Assembly: GCF_004210375.1 (NCBI RefSeq)
Contig: NC_134829.1
Span: 26,180,034 to 26,244,033 of the forward strand
DNA length: 64,000 nucleotides
DNA from: Tachypleus tridentatus
Taxonomy: Eukaryota > Arthropoda > Merostomata > Xiphosura > Limulidae
Reading direction: 5' to 3'
Position numbers and translations under genes: made by a program. Under the pieces are notes generated by a model. That model was given only the letters and a program-made list of their open reading frames with translations. It did no database searches and had not been told where the DNA came from. This document shows positions 1 to 23,922 of this stretch, in pieces (the stretch's first letter is position 1; each line of letters begins with the position of its first letter).

Positions 1-1097
1 TGAAAATGTGTATGTTTGGAATAATGAAGTGTGCAGCAACTGATTGGTTACTGTGCAGCCATGTGGCCAAGATGGAAAACTGCTGCTAATGCCAACTAGT
101 TACTGTGAGCTGTGTATGGACCAATGGCATACCTACTCTCAATGGCCACACCTACATACGAGATGGAAACAGGAAGCCATAGAACCGAGACAAACTTATT
201 TAAGTTCTGGCCACTATCTTAACAACAAAAAACATTAAAGCACCTTGTACCTTCTCAACAGATTTAAGTAAAACCCAAAATAGATCCAAGAGACTTAGAA
301 ATAAGGTTTTTGTCAAAAATTGCAATACACCTAAGATATTCCCAGTTATTCAGAAACTTACATAAATCAACAGAAAATAAAATTTTGATCCAGAAAGGTT
401 TTATGGACATTTTAGGCTTCAAAGTGTATGTATGTAATAAATACACACACACAGAGTGAGGCAAAGTTTCTATACACTTAGTAAAGTTAGTATTACATAT
501 TTGTTACTAAAGAAAATATTTACAAAAATAATTAAAACCAACTCCATCACTGTTTATTTCAGAGTAAAATAACAGATCAAGAACCTATGTTATAAATGAA
601 ACAACTTTTGCAAAACACTTTGTAGACACACATACACAATGCCAGGTTAATTTTCAATGTTACCTTCACAAATTCAAGGTATTTTATCATAACATTTAAT
701 ATATTTTTTATACCTTATGAATCATAAATATATTTGTATTCACAAAAATACTTCATAGATCTCCTTTAACCTGGATGGTAAAATAGGTTATATTCTGGCT
801 ACTAACTAATACCTGATAATTTGATTTTTACAAAATAACCATATTTATATACCTACAAAATTTGGTAGCTGCATAAAAATTGCTAGAAATGAAAGTTACA
901 GTAAAAACATGAGTGACATTTAATAGCAAAGCAGTTTACCAAGAATAAAAGAAAACATTCTACTAATTTTGAAACAATTGGATGATTCATTAAACCATTT
1001 TCAAATTATAAATTTCATACTATAATATTTGACAATTATAAAATAATCTTATGATAATAATAATAATAATAATTTTATTCCATACTACAAATCATAC
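1..1097. other. SPT16 intron 4 sequence (partial)
   Basis: AT-rich intron beyond the exon 4 donor. It contains an ATA/AAT trinucleotide run near 1056-1076. No coding exon or named repeat is seen. Confidence 0.6.
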
Positions 1098-13752
<12,655 letters not shown>

Positions 13753-13900
13753 TTTTGATGTTTTAAGTTACATTAGTTAAACTCTTAACTTCGGAGAGTA
13801 CTCACAATATCTATCACTATTGCTTTCAACCCTCACAGTTAATTTAAGCCTAACAAAAAGTACTGGCGGGAAGGTGTAAATGCGCAAACTCTGTGCTGCT
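13753..13900 (-). promoter_or_regulatory. Probable SPT16 5'UTR/proximal promoter with E2F-like site
   Basis: The stretch directly upstream of the SPT16 start codon holds TTCCCGCC on the gene strand (13872-13865), a match to the E2F/DP consensus, and TGCGCA at 13881-13886, an NRF1-like half site. No TATA box is obvious. FACT is needed at replication forks, so E2F control is plausible, but this is inference from motifs only. Confidence 0.45.
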
Positions 13901-14149
13901 TCTTACGAATATATTAAATTTTCTGATTGGTGTTTTAAAACATGTATTCGATGTAACATATATTTTCGTTGGCTTGTAATCAAATCTCAGGCCCTCTGTT
14001 CAAAAGATTAAAAATACTATTTCCATCATAAACAAATAAACAAGTGTGCTCAATAAATTCTAACGTTTCCTAAACACGAATAAAACAAAAAAATGACTTT
14101 AACATATTGCTATATTGGAATATTAAAGTATTTTCCGTTAATATAATGG

Positions 14150-14275
14150 TTGTTGTTGTTTGTTTTGAAGTACACAGCTACGCAAAGGCTAATTGTGCTC
14201 TGCCCACTAAGGGTATCGAAACCTGGTTTATAGCGGTATAAGTCGGCAGACATACCGCTATGCCAATGGGGGGCA
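14150..14275 (-). repeat. tRNA-derived SINE (family II)
   Basis: Tail TGTTTTGAAGTACACAGCTACGC is followed by CTCTGCCCACTAAGGGTATC, GAAACCTGGTTTATAGCGG and ATACCGCTATGCCAATGGGG. Close to the family II copy at 57.9 kb. Confidence 0.8.
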
Positions 14276-14511
14276 GTTTAACATAAAGGCGACAAGATTA
14301 CTTATAAATGCTAAAAACACAATAAGTCTGAAATTGATATTCATCATATTCTACTCTTATGTTTGTTTGTGTTATTTGACAGGACTAATGCAGACCTTGA
14401 CCACTCCACATTTTCCTATTGACATTTTGGGACATTCTTTCTCAAAGGAAGATCATAAGACACGTAAATATGAAAAATGATTTACTACCTGAACATAACA
14501 TTGATTTATTA

Positions 14512-14580
14512 TTATGAAGCACAAAGCTACACAATAGGCTACCTGTGCTCTGCCCACCATGAGTATCGAAACCTGTAATA
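14512..14580 (-). repeat. tRNA-derived SINE (family II), truncated
   Basis: Tail and middle only (AAGCACAAAGCTACACAATA, CTCTGCCCACCATGAGTATC). The tRNA-like head is missing. Confidence 0.7.
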
Positions 14581-15591
14581 GACATGTGTTCAGTTGCTCT
14601 GTGTACCATTATAATATACGATAAGCACTAATCCTAATCGGTTCAATTGTGATATTATTTGTAGCTTATATTACTAATTTATTCAACGATCGCACTGTTG
14701 GAAGGAGTTGAAATAATTACACTTACCACAATTACCATTTTACACAACCAACACAGCTGCTAAAACTAGTTCTCTTATCCATCTGTATTTCTTCTGGTGT
14801 TCTAACTTCGGTTATCTTATGCTTCACCCAACACATTAACTGTGAACTGTGTCAGTGAATCAACTAAGAGAAAGTCCTGACCCTTTTGTGAATGAGTCTG
14901 GTAGTGAACCAGCCCTATCTAGGTTTATCCTCTGCAGATGAAATTTATCAAGTCTTTCCTACAGTTTACACTTCATCAACTTGTTTCATTGTTGTTGTTT
15001 TTTTTATTCTGGACGATACACACTGTATAGTATTCACATCTGTATAAACATTTCGATTCCAAGGTGATAGAGCCACTGTCAATTTTTAGCACATGAATGT
15101 ATCACTTTGGCAGCTTCCAGTCTTGTTATCATGCAAAAACTGAAAAATGTCTTGCCTTTACACCCTGAGAATCAATAGCTGCAGCACAACCTGAGATTCC
15201 ATGGTTTAGTCACGAATAAAAATGGTACAGCACGCCTTCTTGCACTCGTAACTGACTATACAAATGCCACAGATTAGGTGTGTTCTCTGTTTGTACTGGC
15301 TAAACTTTATTTTACTGCATGGGAAAGAGCACTAATTCTAAATCTGGGTACATCTATTGCTCATTTCAGATCTCTCTGAAACGTTAAATGTGACATTAAT
15401 CTTCTATTAGAGCCTCCTACTGTATAACTTGACGTTACTATGGTAGAAATTATCTCACCTTCCACACAGTGTATAGAGAGATTCTATAAATGGGCAGGAT
15501 CTTACCTTACAGCAAGACAATTCATCTACATTTTTAAGGTTAATGAGAATTTCAGCGAAGTATGGTCAACCTAAAACAATGGTGATAATGG

Positions 15592-15956
15592 CTTGTTTGT
15601 TTTGAATTTCGCACAAAGCTACACGAGGGCTGTCTGTTCTAGTCGTCACTAATTTAGGAGTGTAAAACTAAAGGGAAGGCAGCTAGTCATCACCACTAAC
15701 AACCAGCATTTGAGCTACTTTTTACTAACGAATAGCAAGATTGACTCTCGCATCATAACACCCCCCAGCTGAAAGGGCGAGTCTTTTTGTAAGCCAAGAG
15801 TATCAAAAAGGTGAGTGATCTAACACATTAATAAACAATTAATGAATCGTTATAATATATAACCGCGTATCAAAGCATATTTGGTGTGACGGGGATTCGA
15901 CCTCACTACCCCCAGATAACGACTTGAGCTCCTTAACCACATGACCATTCTGGGCC
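15592..15956 (-). repeat. tRNA-derived SINE (family I) with ~90-bp internal insertion
   Basis: All family I parts are present. The head (GGTGTGACGGGGATTCGACC) is separated from the body by about 90 bp of AT-rich DNA at about 15790-15880 that other copies lack. Confidence 0.8.
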
Positions 15957-16055
15957 CTGATAGTGGTTTACAAAAACTACAGCTGCAAGCAGTTTTTTTT
16001 TCATTGCACAGTATCTGTATTCAGGAACTATGAGCTTAAAAGATGGCATGTGTTT

Positions 16056-16226
16056 ACATGTTCTACTGCTCTGGCGTTATTCGTTGGTAAAAGAGTAACC
16101 TAAGAGTTGGCGGAGGGTGGTGATGACTAGCTACCTTCCCTTTAGTCTTACACAGCTAAATTATGGATAGCTAGCGCAGATAGGTCTCAAGTAGCTTTAC
16201 GCGAAATTGAAAAATAAATAATTAAA
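16056..16226 (+). repeat. tRNA-derived SINE (family I), head missing
   Basis: Plus-strand body (TCGTTGGTAAAAGAGTAACC, GATGACTAGCTACCTTCCC) and tail (GCTTTACGCGAAATTGAAAA). The tRNA head is absent. Confidence 0.8.
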
Positions 16227-17559
16227 TTATTTGTATTAAAAGAGGGAATTTTACAACAAGGCGACTCCCGTGTCACGTTAGAATCAAGGCTGATTTTTTT
16301 AAATTAAAACTTAGATGACATAAAAATTTAATTATGAACTACACTTTGATACTAATATCATTGTCATTGATCGATAATAAAATTATTTGATTAAATTGTG
16401 AATGTAACTGTGAAAGTTTGTGACATGCGTAAAAGAATCAGGCCTCAATGTAAAGAGTTACACAGGCTAAATGGCGTGCTTTAAAATTAATGTAAGACGT
16501 TTCTCATAAGTATGGCAGTCTAAAGTTTTATTTATTCATCTGGCTCAATTTCCTGGGAATTATATGTTAGTTCTAAAGTGAAACATTTCAGCGTGACCAG
16601 ACATTCATTAAAAGGATGTTTTGGAAAGAAAAAGATGTTAACACGAGTTATCTTGTTCATCATTCTAAAACGAACATGGAATGTTGACCTGCCTTACTTC
16701 CTCTTGACAATTACTACTGTGGATAACCAGGTACTCGTAGAAGGTGATATGATTCCGTACTTGAACTTCTACTGTTTTTTGAGTGATGAGGATACCACTA
16801 GCGCTCCAAGAAAGTCGGCATGGTGGTTGCTTGATTGAAAATTCATCATCTTCACCTATGATATGTCAAGTCACCGTTATTCAGTTAAACTGGTCACCTG
16901 GCCCATAAAAATATCAGCATGCTCAATCAACAAGTCACATATTTGATTTTATTGTACTGGATCTATAGTGCTTTACAATCCTCCTTAGTCACTGATATCA
17001 GACTTTTTGGTGGCTGAATACTTGCTTCTGGATCTAATAAAATAAACGAAATCCTAATATACCACTGGTCTTGGTTATTTCCACTTTGTACATCACTGTG
17101 ATGATCATTCAGTATAAAGCCGCAAAGCTAATCACCCATAATGACAAGACAAAACAAAGACTGTGTTTCTCCTTAAACAGATAATCGTCTGAGATATTGT
17201 TATTCGCTTTTTTTGAAAGGAAACATTATTTTAAGCATTGAATATATAACCATGTTACATGGTACCAATACGACAAATTTCATTTACAGTAATCTATGTG
17301 ATCCCACTTGCTTAAATGTATTTTTATTCAAGTTACTACATATGTTTGTGCAGTCCATCTTTCCTAGTATATATCTGGCTAACATCAAATAACCCTCCTG
17401 GGGAATATCAGTTAACCAGCTGCAAGGGCAAAAACCGATTAATAATTTCTCTGTTTGTCCATTTTAATTATGTCAATCTAAGGATCAGAGGTGACTATAT
17501 ATGTTTTGTGAGTGATATATACTAGACAAAGCCAGAAACCTGTCTTTCCACTTATTTCT
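16227..17559. other. Intergenic; unassigned ORFs only
   Basis: ORFs at 16578-16838 (86 codons) and 17316-17525 (69 codons), both plus, do not resemble anything I recognise. No splice context or repeat structure is evident. Confidence 0.4.
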
Positions 17560-18085
17560 AGGCTACTGTTATTTGCCAAAAGTCAGTATCCACTGGCCAT
17601 AGTGGTGGTCTCGCTTCTTAAAATCCAGATAAATCAAATCTATACCCTTACCTCATCCACACCTTTTCAAAGAATGCCAAAAGATTAGTAAGACACAGTT
17701 TTCCTTAATGAAACCATGTTGAGTATCCAATAAAATTCTAAACTTTGTTAAATTACTTTGCAAAGCATTTCTTTTACAGACTTGCTGAAATAATTTCCAC
17801 AACTAATGTAAGATTAATAGACTTGAGATAATTATTGAAATCATCTCTCTCGTAAAGAAGAGAGACATTAGATAACTTCCAATTCTTTGGCATCTGCCCA
17901 CTATTCGAGGGCTGAAACAAATATTAGCAAATGGCTCACATATCCAATCCTTGACCTCTTTCAAAATCCTTGAGGAAATATTATTTGGCCTCGGAGTCTT
18001 ATGATTTTTATAAACTTCCCAATTTTTTCTTAATGCTACAAAACATTTTTGGAGTATTCTACCAACTTCAGTCACGATTCTAAAT
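17560..18085 (-). pseudogene. CR1-clade LINE reverse transcriptase fragment
   Basis: The minus-strand frame at 18075-17803 reads NHKTPRPNNISSRILKEVKD, then ICEPFANICFSPRIVGRCQR. This follows the CR1 RT N-terminal pattern 'KTPGPDNISPRILKELxDxICEPLA...'. The match fades toward 17.56 kb. Confidence 0.75.
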
Positions 18086-18170
18086 TAGTATAACCTTTTC
18101 ATTTTAACCTATTCATTGCGGTTGGTATATTTATGACCGCTAAGCTTAATTTTCTTTTTGTTCACTATAT

Positions 18171-18240
18171 ATATATATGCAAAAACGGCTCGTTTGGGTT
18201 GAAAAAATATTTTACATAGAAACCGTTTTTGCATATATAT
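18171..18240. repeat. 18-bp perfect inverted repeat (hairpin)
   Basis: ATATATATGCAAAAACGG (18171-18188) is the exact reverse complement of 18223-18240, with a 34-bp spacer. ACAAGTGGGTTTTCTCGAC follows. The composition suggests the end of a dispersed mobile element rather than a terminator. Confidence 0.75.
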
Positions 18241-19039
18241 TTCTCTACAAGTGGGTTTTCTCGACATCACTGATTATTTTTGTTCACTGCTTCAATCTAT
18301 CGGATTCAATGTTATCTAGTAAATCCATGAAATAATCTGGACTTTTCCTAGCTTCGGCAGCGCGTGCTATCATTGCAGCGGTATGAGTATATTGTCGTAC
18401 ATGCCTTATCTGTTTGGATCGGTGTTTGGCTGTGTATTCGCAATCTGTGAGGGTCAGGTGCTATCCAGACCTCCCCCCCCCCTCCTTTACGGTTTCTATT
18501 TTCACTACCAAACGCTATATAAGTACTCATGAAATCAGGGACCAAATATCGAATCTACCTCCCACTTCACGGCCATGTACGTGATTGTTATATTTACAGT
18601 GTTTAGTACTAGTACTTAGTTGGTTGAGTTATAATTCACAAACAGCTCATTGACAAACGTCACTTTTCATTGTTATCAAACGCGTATTTGACACACATAC
18701 TCTCTCTATATATAAATATACTTATGGTATCATAATCCAGGTAATGTATTAGATTAAGTCATAGATAACCTGTTTATTGTGATAACCCTTGATATTATAT
18801 CGTGTTTTTATGCTATGAGTGAATTCACAAGTTGCTGAATATGTACCGGATGACGAGAGTATGTTTTTTGAGAAGCATATTGATGTATCTTTGTTAATTT
18901 TGAATGTTTCGATATTCTCATATAAATTCGAAAATAGTATTTTTTTGCTGCTTGTATTATGGGTTGTTTTCAGTACTTGTAAGTAAATTAACTGACGTTT
19001 TGGGTATATATGCTTCTACAGGACTCTAAGGTCTTGAAT

Positions 19040-19253
19040 GTTTGGTTTGAATTTCGAGCAATGCTACAGGAAGGCTACCTGTTACTAACTTAGTAGAAAG
19101 AAGGCAGTTAGCCAATACTCCTCCCTGCTTACTATTTTATCAAAGATTAGTGGGATTAACCATCACTAATAAAGTACCCACAACTGAAAAGATGAGCACA
19201 TATGGTGACGGAAATTTACAGGTTGCAAACCGAGTGCCCTTTTCACTAGCCCA
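19040..19253 (-). repeat. tRNA-derived SINE (family I), strongly diverged
   Basis: Recognisable tail (TTTGAATTTCGAGCAATGCT), body (AGATTAGTGGGATTAACCAT) and head (GGTGACGGAAATTTACAGG), with many substitutions. Confidence 0.65.
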
Positions 19254-19476
19254 CTTCTTGAGGAAAATTTAATTATGGAAGACGAAATAATTGGCTGTAT
19301 GGTAATATATAGTGGAATGTCCATGGGCATTACTTCAACAATTTACGATCCAACACCTCGCACTGGAAATTCAAAAGTAAGAATCCGTATGTGTACAAAC
19401 CGCAGTGAAAAGAAAAATAAGTATGGGTCATATATGTACCAGCCGCAATGATTGGGATAAATCTGTTTGAAATTGC

Positions 19477-19602
19477 TTGTTTTGTTTGTTTGTATTTTGA
19501 ATTTCGCTTAAAGCTACACGATGGCTATCTGCGCTAGCCGTCCCTAATTTAGCAGTGAAAGCCAGTCATCACTACCCACCGCCAACTCTTTCATCAACGA
19601 TT
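19477..19602 (-). repeat. tRNA-derived SINE (family I), tail half
   Basis: Contains tail and part of the body (GCGCTAGCCGTCCCTAATTT, CACCGCCAACTCTTTCATC). It stops where the next SINE copy begins. Confidence 0.8.
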
Positions 19603-19880
19603 GTATGTATGTTCGTTTTTGAATATCGCTCAAAGCCACACGAGGGCTATTTGCGCTAGCCGTCCCTAAGTTTGCAGTGTACAACTACGAGGAAAGCATC
19701 TAGTCATCGCCACCTGCTGCCAACCTTTGGGCTACTCTTTTACCAACGAATGGTAGGATTGACTGAAACATTATAACGAACTCATGGCTGAAAGGGCGAG
19801 CATGTTTGGTGTGATGGGGATTCGAACCCGCGACCCTCGTATTACGAGTCGAGCGCCCTAATAGCCTGGCCATGCCAGGT
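19603..19880 (-). repeat. tRNA-derived SINE (family I), full length
   Basis: Near-consensus copy directly adjoining a partial copy in the same orientation. The head reads (minus) CCTGGCATGGCCAGGC...ACTCGTAATACGAGGGTCGC and GGTTCGAATCCCCATC. Confidence 0.85.
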
Positions 19881-20278
19881 GTTTGGAGTTGCAGGAAATC
19901 ATTGTCATACTCAGGTTTTTTCATCCATTTATTTGTTGTTCTTGTTTCTTTTACAATCTACTTTACTTACGTTTTCAGTTCAAAAACAAACTATTTGAAT
20001 TGAGACACAGTCTATAACAAATAAAACAGTTTCAATTCATTGTTATACTATAATTGTGATCAACTGTTGGAAACCTTATACAGTGTTAACTCACCTTAGG
20101 ATCATTTTGAGACCAAAGTTTTGTCAAGCAAGGCCTCATTGTATAGCCAACATTACATTTCAACAAAAATTAAAAGTATTTGACAGCTTGTATTTTATGG
20201 TACATCGTAGCTCCTGTTACGTACATAGTATCATACCGATACTGGGTTGATGTGATTTTCACAGTTGCTCGTTTGTAG

Positions 20279-20337
20279 TTAAGCTGTGCTCGCCGCTGGT
20301 ATCAAAACTCGGTGTTTACCGTTACAAGTCCACGGTT
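20279..20337 (-). repeat. tRNA-derived SINE (family II), fragment
   Basis: Core only: TGTGCTCGCCGCTGGTATC, AAAACTCGGTGTTTACCG, TTACAAGTCCACGG. Confidence 0.55.
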
Positions 20338-20459
20338 AATAAAGCAGAAAATTCTTATGCTTTAATTAAAGCTGTATTTACTGAATGAATGTTATTTGAA
20401 TAAAAATATTTATCGTTTTCGGATGACTACTAAATTATTCGAACATAAAATAAAACATG

Positions 20460-20700
20460 CAGTCTGAAAATCGTGGGTTCGAATCCCCTACACGCCAAAC
20501 ATGCTCGCATTTTTAGGCGTGAGGGTGTTATAATGCGATGGTTAATTTCATTATTTGTTAGTAAAAAGAGTAGCCCAAGAGTTGGAGATGATGACCAGCT
20601 GCTTTTCCTCTAGTGAGTCTAGTCTTTTGCTGCTAAATTAGTGACGGCTAGCGCAGATAACCCTTGGGTATCTTTGCGCGAAATTAAAAAAACAAACAAA
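20460..20700 (+). repeat. tRNA-derived SINE (family I), head partly missing
   Basis: Starts within the head (AATCGTGGGTTCGAATCCCC), then the body (AGAGTAGCCCAAGAGTTGG), and ends with the tail TTTGCGCGAAATT and an (AAAC)n run. Confidence 0.85.
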
Positions 20701-22611
20701 CTGTTACTCAAAATGTAATTTTAATGTAATTCGTTAGTGTAGCACAATGTTTCAGAGCTATTGAAACTTTTTCCAGTGAAATTGCTTTTTCTTTTATTTG
20801 TAAAATCTATAGCATTTACTTTGAGTAATCTACGTGTGTTTAAAATTTCATTATTATTTTAATTAATAGGAAAGTTTCATTGAAAATAATATTCTCACAC
20901 AGATGAAAATACTCTCACAGATTATTATACGTTATTGTTAGTGCATTCAACAATGTTTTATGTAAAAAAAATACTTTAAAAAACGGATGAAACATCACAG
21001 ATCTATTGCTAAAAACAGTATTTATGTCAAAGCTGCGACGACTAACCCTCAACCCTAACTTTGAACTACCGACCATAGATAACACAGGTTTGCGAATTTA
21101 AACTTCATAAATGCTTTGGTTTTTAATAACCGATTTTCCATAATTCAGTTACACAGACCTCGAAAATATTTTTTTTTCTATCACGTAAACAGTTCAAGTA
21201 AAAAATATAAATTCTTACTTGGAAAAAATATTTCGTTTAACACACTGAATATTTTTATTATTTGTTAACATACACACAAACTGAAGAAATAGGAAGAACA
21301 CTGATGTCAAACGAATGTGCAACTTGTTTTTTTTTATGTGAAATCTGAGTTTTTTTAGTTTCAAAACTACGTATTGAGGTGTTTCTTTTATGTATTGCAT
21401 TATAACATTTTATACAAAAATTTGTACGTGATGGAGAGAAATGGATACAATTTTCGAATTCAGCGCACATAAATTGCTGTCGTACTTGTAAAAATTTCAA
21501 GCCAATTAAATCATCGTATGCCTGTGTAATCAGAATCGCCCTACCATCCACATTAAAGATATGACTGTCACTCTCATAACACACCCACAGCATCAATCTG
21601 AAGGTATATTTTGTGTACTTGTGAACACTGGAACCTAGCTCAGCTCCAAAATCCAGATTTTTACAACATCAACCTGCATCCATTAAAACATTAGCTTACA
21701 GATCTTAAAAACACATTATTTTCGACTGGTGTACAAAAGTGTGATATATAAACATAAGTCAAGTTGAACAATAACTAAATAATTTGCCTTCTTGACTAAA
21801 ATTGAGACATATTTTCGAAATCTCAAAATCCAGTATCTTTATGTAGATGTGCACATATACACACACATACTGCTTAAGAAGCTCCATGTTGCATGTTCCT
21901 CATTTCAGAGTGAATATAAAGCCTTTAAACAATCTTAGAAAAGGTTAAAAAAATTAACTTTAGCCTCAAAGAAAGAAAAAAAACTATCTATTTAAATCTA
22001 TGTTCTACCATAGAAGCTTCATCAAGGCAGGTACAAAATCTGATTAACACAAAAGTATAGACTTAACTTATCCCTTGTGATGTTACATTTCTCAATATGC
22101 TTTTTGTAGACAGAAACTGTAACAGGATTTTGGTTGTCTATATTTGAGGTTCCACATTTCTGAAAGAAGTATTCTGCTGGTGTAGTTCTGCACATTGTAC
22201 TTAACACTGTACATTCATAGTTTCAGTAACAGTTATGTAACTCCAATTTTATTATTTTAACACAATGAACTTTGTATCCTTATGTTTTAATTTTTGTCTT
22301 AACTATCTTGCTTCTTTCTTTTTTAATTTGTGGTAAATCATAAAATAATATAAATCTGTCTTTAGTTCTCGATTTCACATAATATACATCAAATGTTTGT
22401 ATATCAATAGTTACTAATATATCTATACTATAATAAAAAAACAATTATGAAACAACAACAATATTCAGAATGTTGTTAAATGCATGTTACAACAATTTCA
22501 AGAAGTGGAACATCAAAAAGTGATATAGTAAGATAAGATGTTTTTATATTAGTCTGACTTTGTACTAGCCCTAATAAAGACACAATGACAAAACATACCT
22601 TGAAATCGTCT
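20701..22611. other. Intergenic/NCOA5 downstream region
   Basis: AT-rich sequence downstream of NCOA5. The only notable feature is the 112-codon minus-strand ORF listed separately. No repeat is recognised. Confidence 0.4.
21258..21596 (-). CDS. Unassigned ORF, 112 codons (hypothetical)
   Basis: I do not recognise this ORF. The first 80 residues look protein-like, with a pair of CxxC-like spacings (FMCAEFENCIHF and TNFCIKCYNAIH) suggestive of a metal-binding fold. The last 30 residues are low-complexity Lys-rich. A reasonable splice acceptor (ATATACCTTCAG) lies a few bases before the ATG on the same strand. It sits 1.6 kb downstream of the NCOA5 stop, on the NCOA5 strand. It could be a transposon scrap, a chance frame or part of a small gene. 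Confidence 0.2.
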   Translation of the reverse strand: MMLWVCYESDSHIFNVDGRAILITQAYDDLIGLKFLQVRQQFMCAEFENCIHFSPSRTNFCIKCYNAIHKRNTSIRSFETKKTQISHKKKQVAHSFDISVLPISSVCVYVNK

Positions 22612-23245
22612 TTTATTCTAATTCTTTGGAGAGTAAAGATTGTTTCATTCTATATTCACTGTCAAAATATCCAAATTTCTCCAGTTCACAACAAAATCTT
22701 AAAAAAGAACTTTTTACACAAATTATTAGTTTATTATGAAGCATGCATTTATTGACTGTGGTAAATAAACTTTTTACCACATGTGTCTTTTACATATTAC
22801 ACCTGAAAACATCAAATAAGACAAAAACAAAGAATGATTACAAGAGAAAACACATGAAAAAAATGTAATGATGCAAAATAATACACTTCTGTTTTCTATA
22901 TCCATTTCTCTATATCCTGCATAACAATTATTCAAAATTTGCTTTAATTCTGTTTCCTAAAAATATTAAGTTCAACATTTTTCACTCTGGTTGTATTGTG
23001 CATTATTTCTCAATTTTCTAATTATACGCTGATGACACTTTTAGAAAATGACAAATTTTTCTGGAAAAGTAAAATGTGAAATGGTGATGTCACTATGTAG
23101 TTTGATCACTTGTACTAAAATAGACAAAACAAATCAAACACAGATGTTACAGAGAAGAAAAATTCTGCTTCCATCACTAACTATTGAATGTAGAGGTTAA
23201 GCAAACTACTTGTTTTCAATCTACTCCAACAGTAACCATACTGGG
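22612..23245 (-). other. NCOA5 3'UTR candidate with possible polyadenylation signals
   Basis: Downstream of the NCOA5 stop there is no ORF or recognisable repeat. Gene-strand AATAAA hexamers occur at 22753-22748, 22735-22730 and 22617-22612. Any of these could end the transcript; I cannot choose between them. Confidence 0.35.
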
Positions 23246-23922
23246 TCAGTATCTGCTGCCAGGAGTACCTCTTCCCCTTCCCAGAAATGATCCAGTCATT
23301 CCAACCAAGGTTCCCAATAATGGATGGCGAACAACTTGTGGGATTAGACCTACTCCACCAGGCATCATACCTTGACCTCCTCTTGTAAAAGACATTGGAC
23401 TCTGGCCCATCATAATCTGACTTACTGCATTCCCTGGTGACAAACCACCCATCAGAGGAGGTTGGTTAGTTATCAAAGCTGACTGGTTACCCACTACAGA
23501 TGGCATATTACCAATCAAAGATGACTGATTACCCACCAATGATGGGGGGTTACTTACTAAAGCAGACTGGTTCCTCATCAAAGATGATTGATTACCAGTC
23601 ACATTTGACTGGGTTACAGGATTTTGTAATGACTGTTTTGAAGACTGCTGATGAGTGTATGTATTGGTAGTGTTTGTTGTAGGAATGGAAGTTTCCATTA
23701 GTGTTTTGGAAAGGTTAGGACTGGTTTGTATGAAATTCTCCACAGCTTTCTGTAAATTAGGGTTGTCAAGCTTTAAGTTGGAGGGAGTCTGATTTGCAGA
23801 TGAAGAGGGTATTCCTGTGCTAGAGAAGCCTGCATCTACAGTCCCTTGGTTGATCATGTTCAAGATTCTCTTTTGAAGTTCTTTCTGCTGTTGTTCCATT
23901 GTCATTGGTTGTGCCTGTTCTC
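23246..23922 (-). CDS. NCOA5: NCOA5 last coding exon
   Basis: The exon is 677 nt including the TGA at 23248-23246. The acceptor is GGCATTCTAG. It opens with EQAQPMTMEQQQKELQKRIL, matching the family segment that precedes the C-terminal region, then LDNPNLQKAVENFIQTSPNL. A Gln/Asn/Ser-rich tract with seven NQSxLxx repeats follows (residues 432-480). The end is Gly/Arg-rich. Genomic sequence just upstream of the acceptor is open by chance and is not coding. Confidence 0.94.

Larger units (their letters stand above)
13901..15591. other. Intergenic, SINE fragments only
   Basis: Apart from family II SINE pieces at 14150-14275 and 14512-14580, no exon or element is recognised. Confidence 0.5.
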
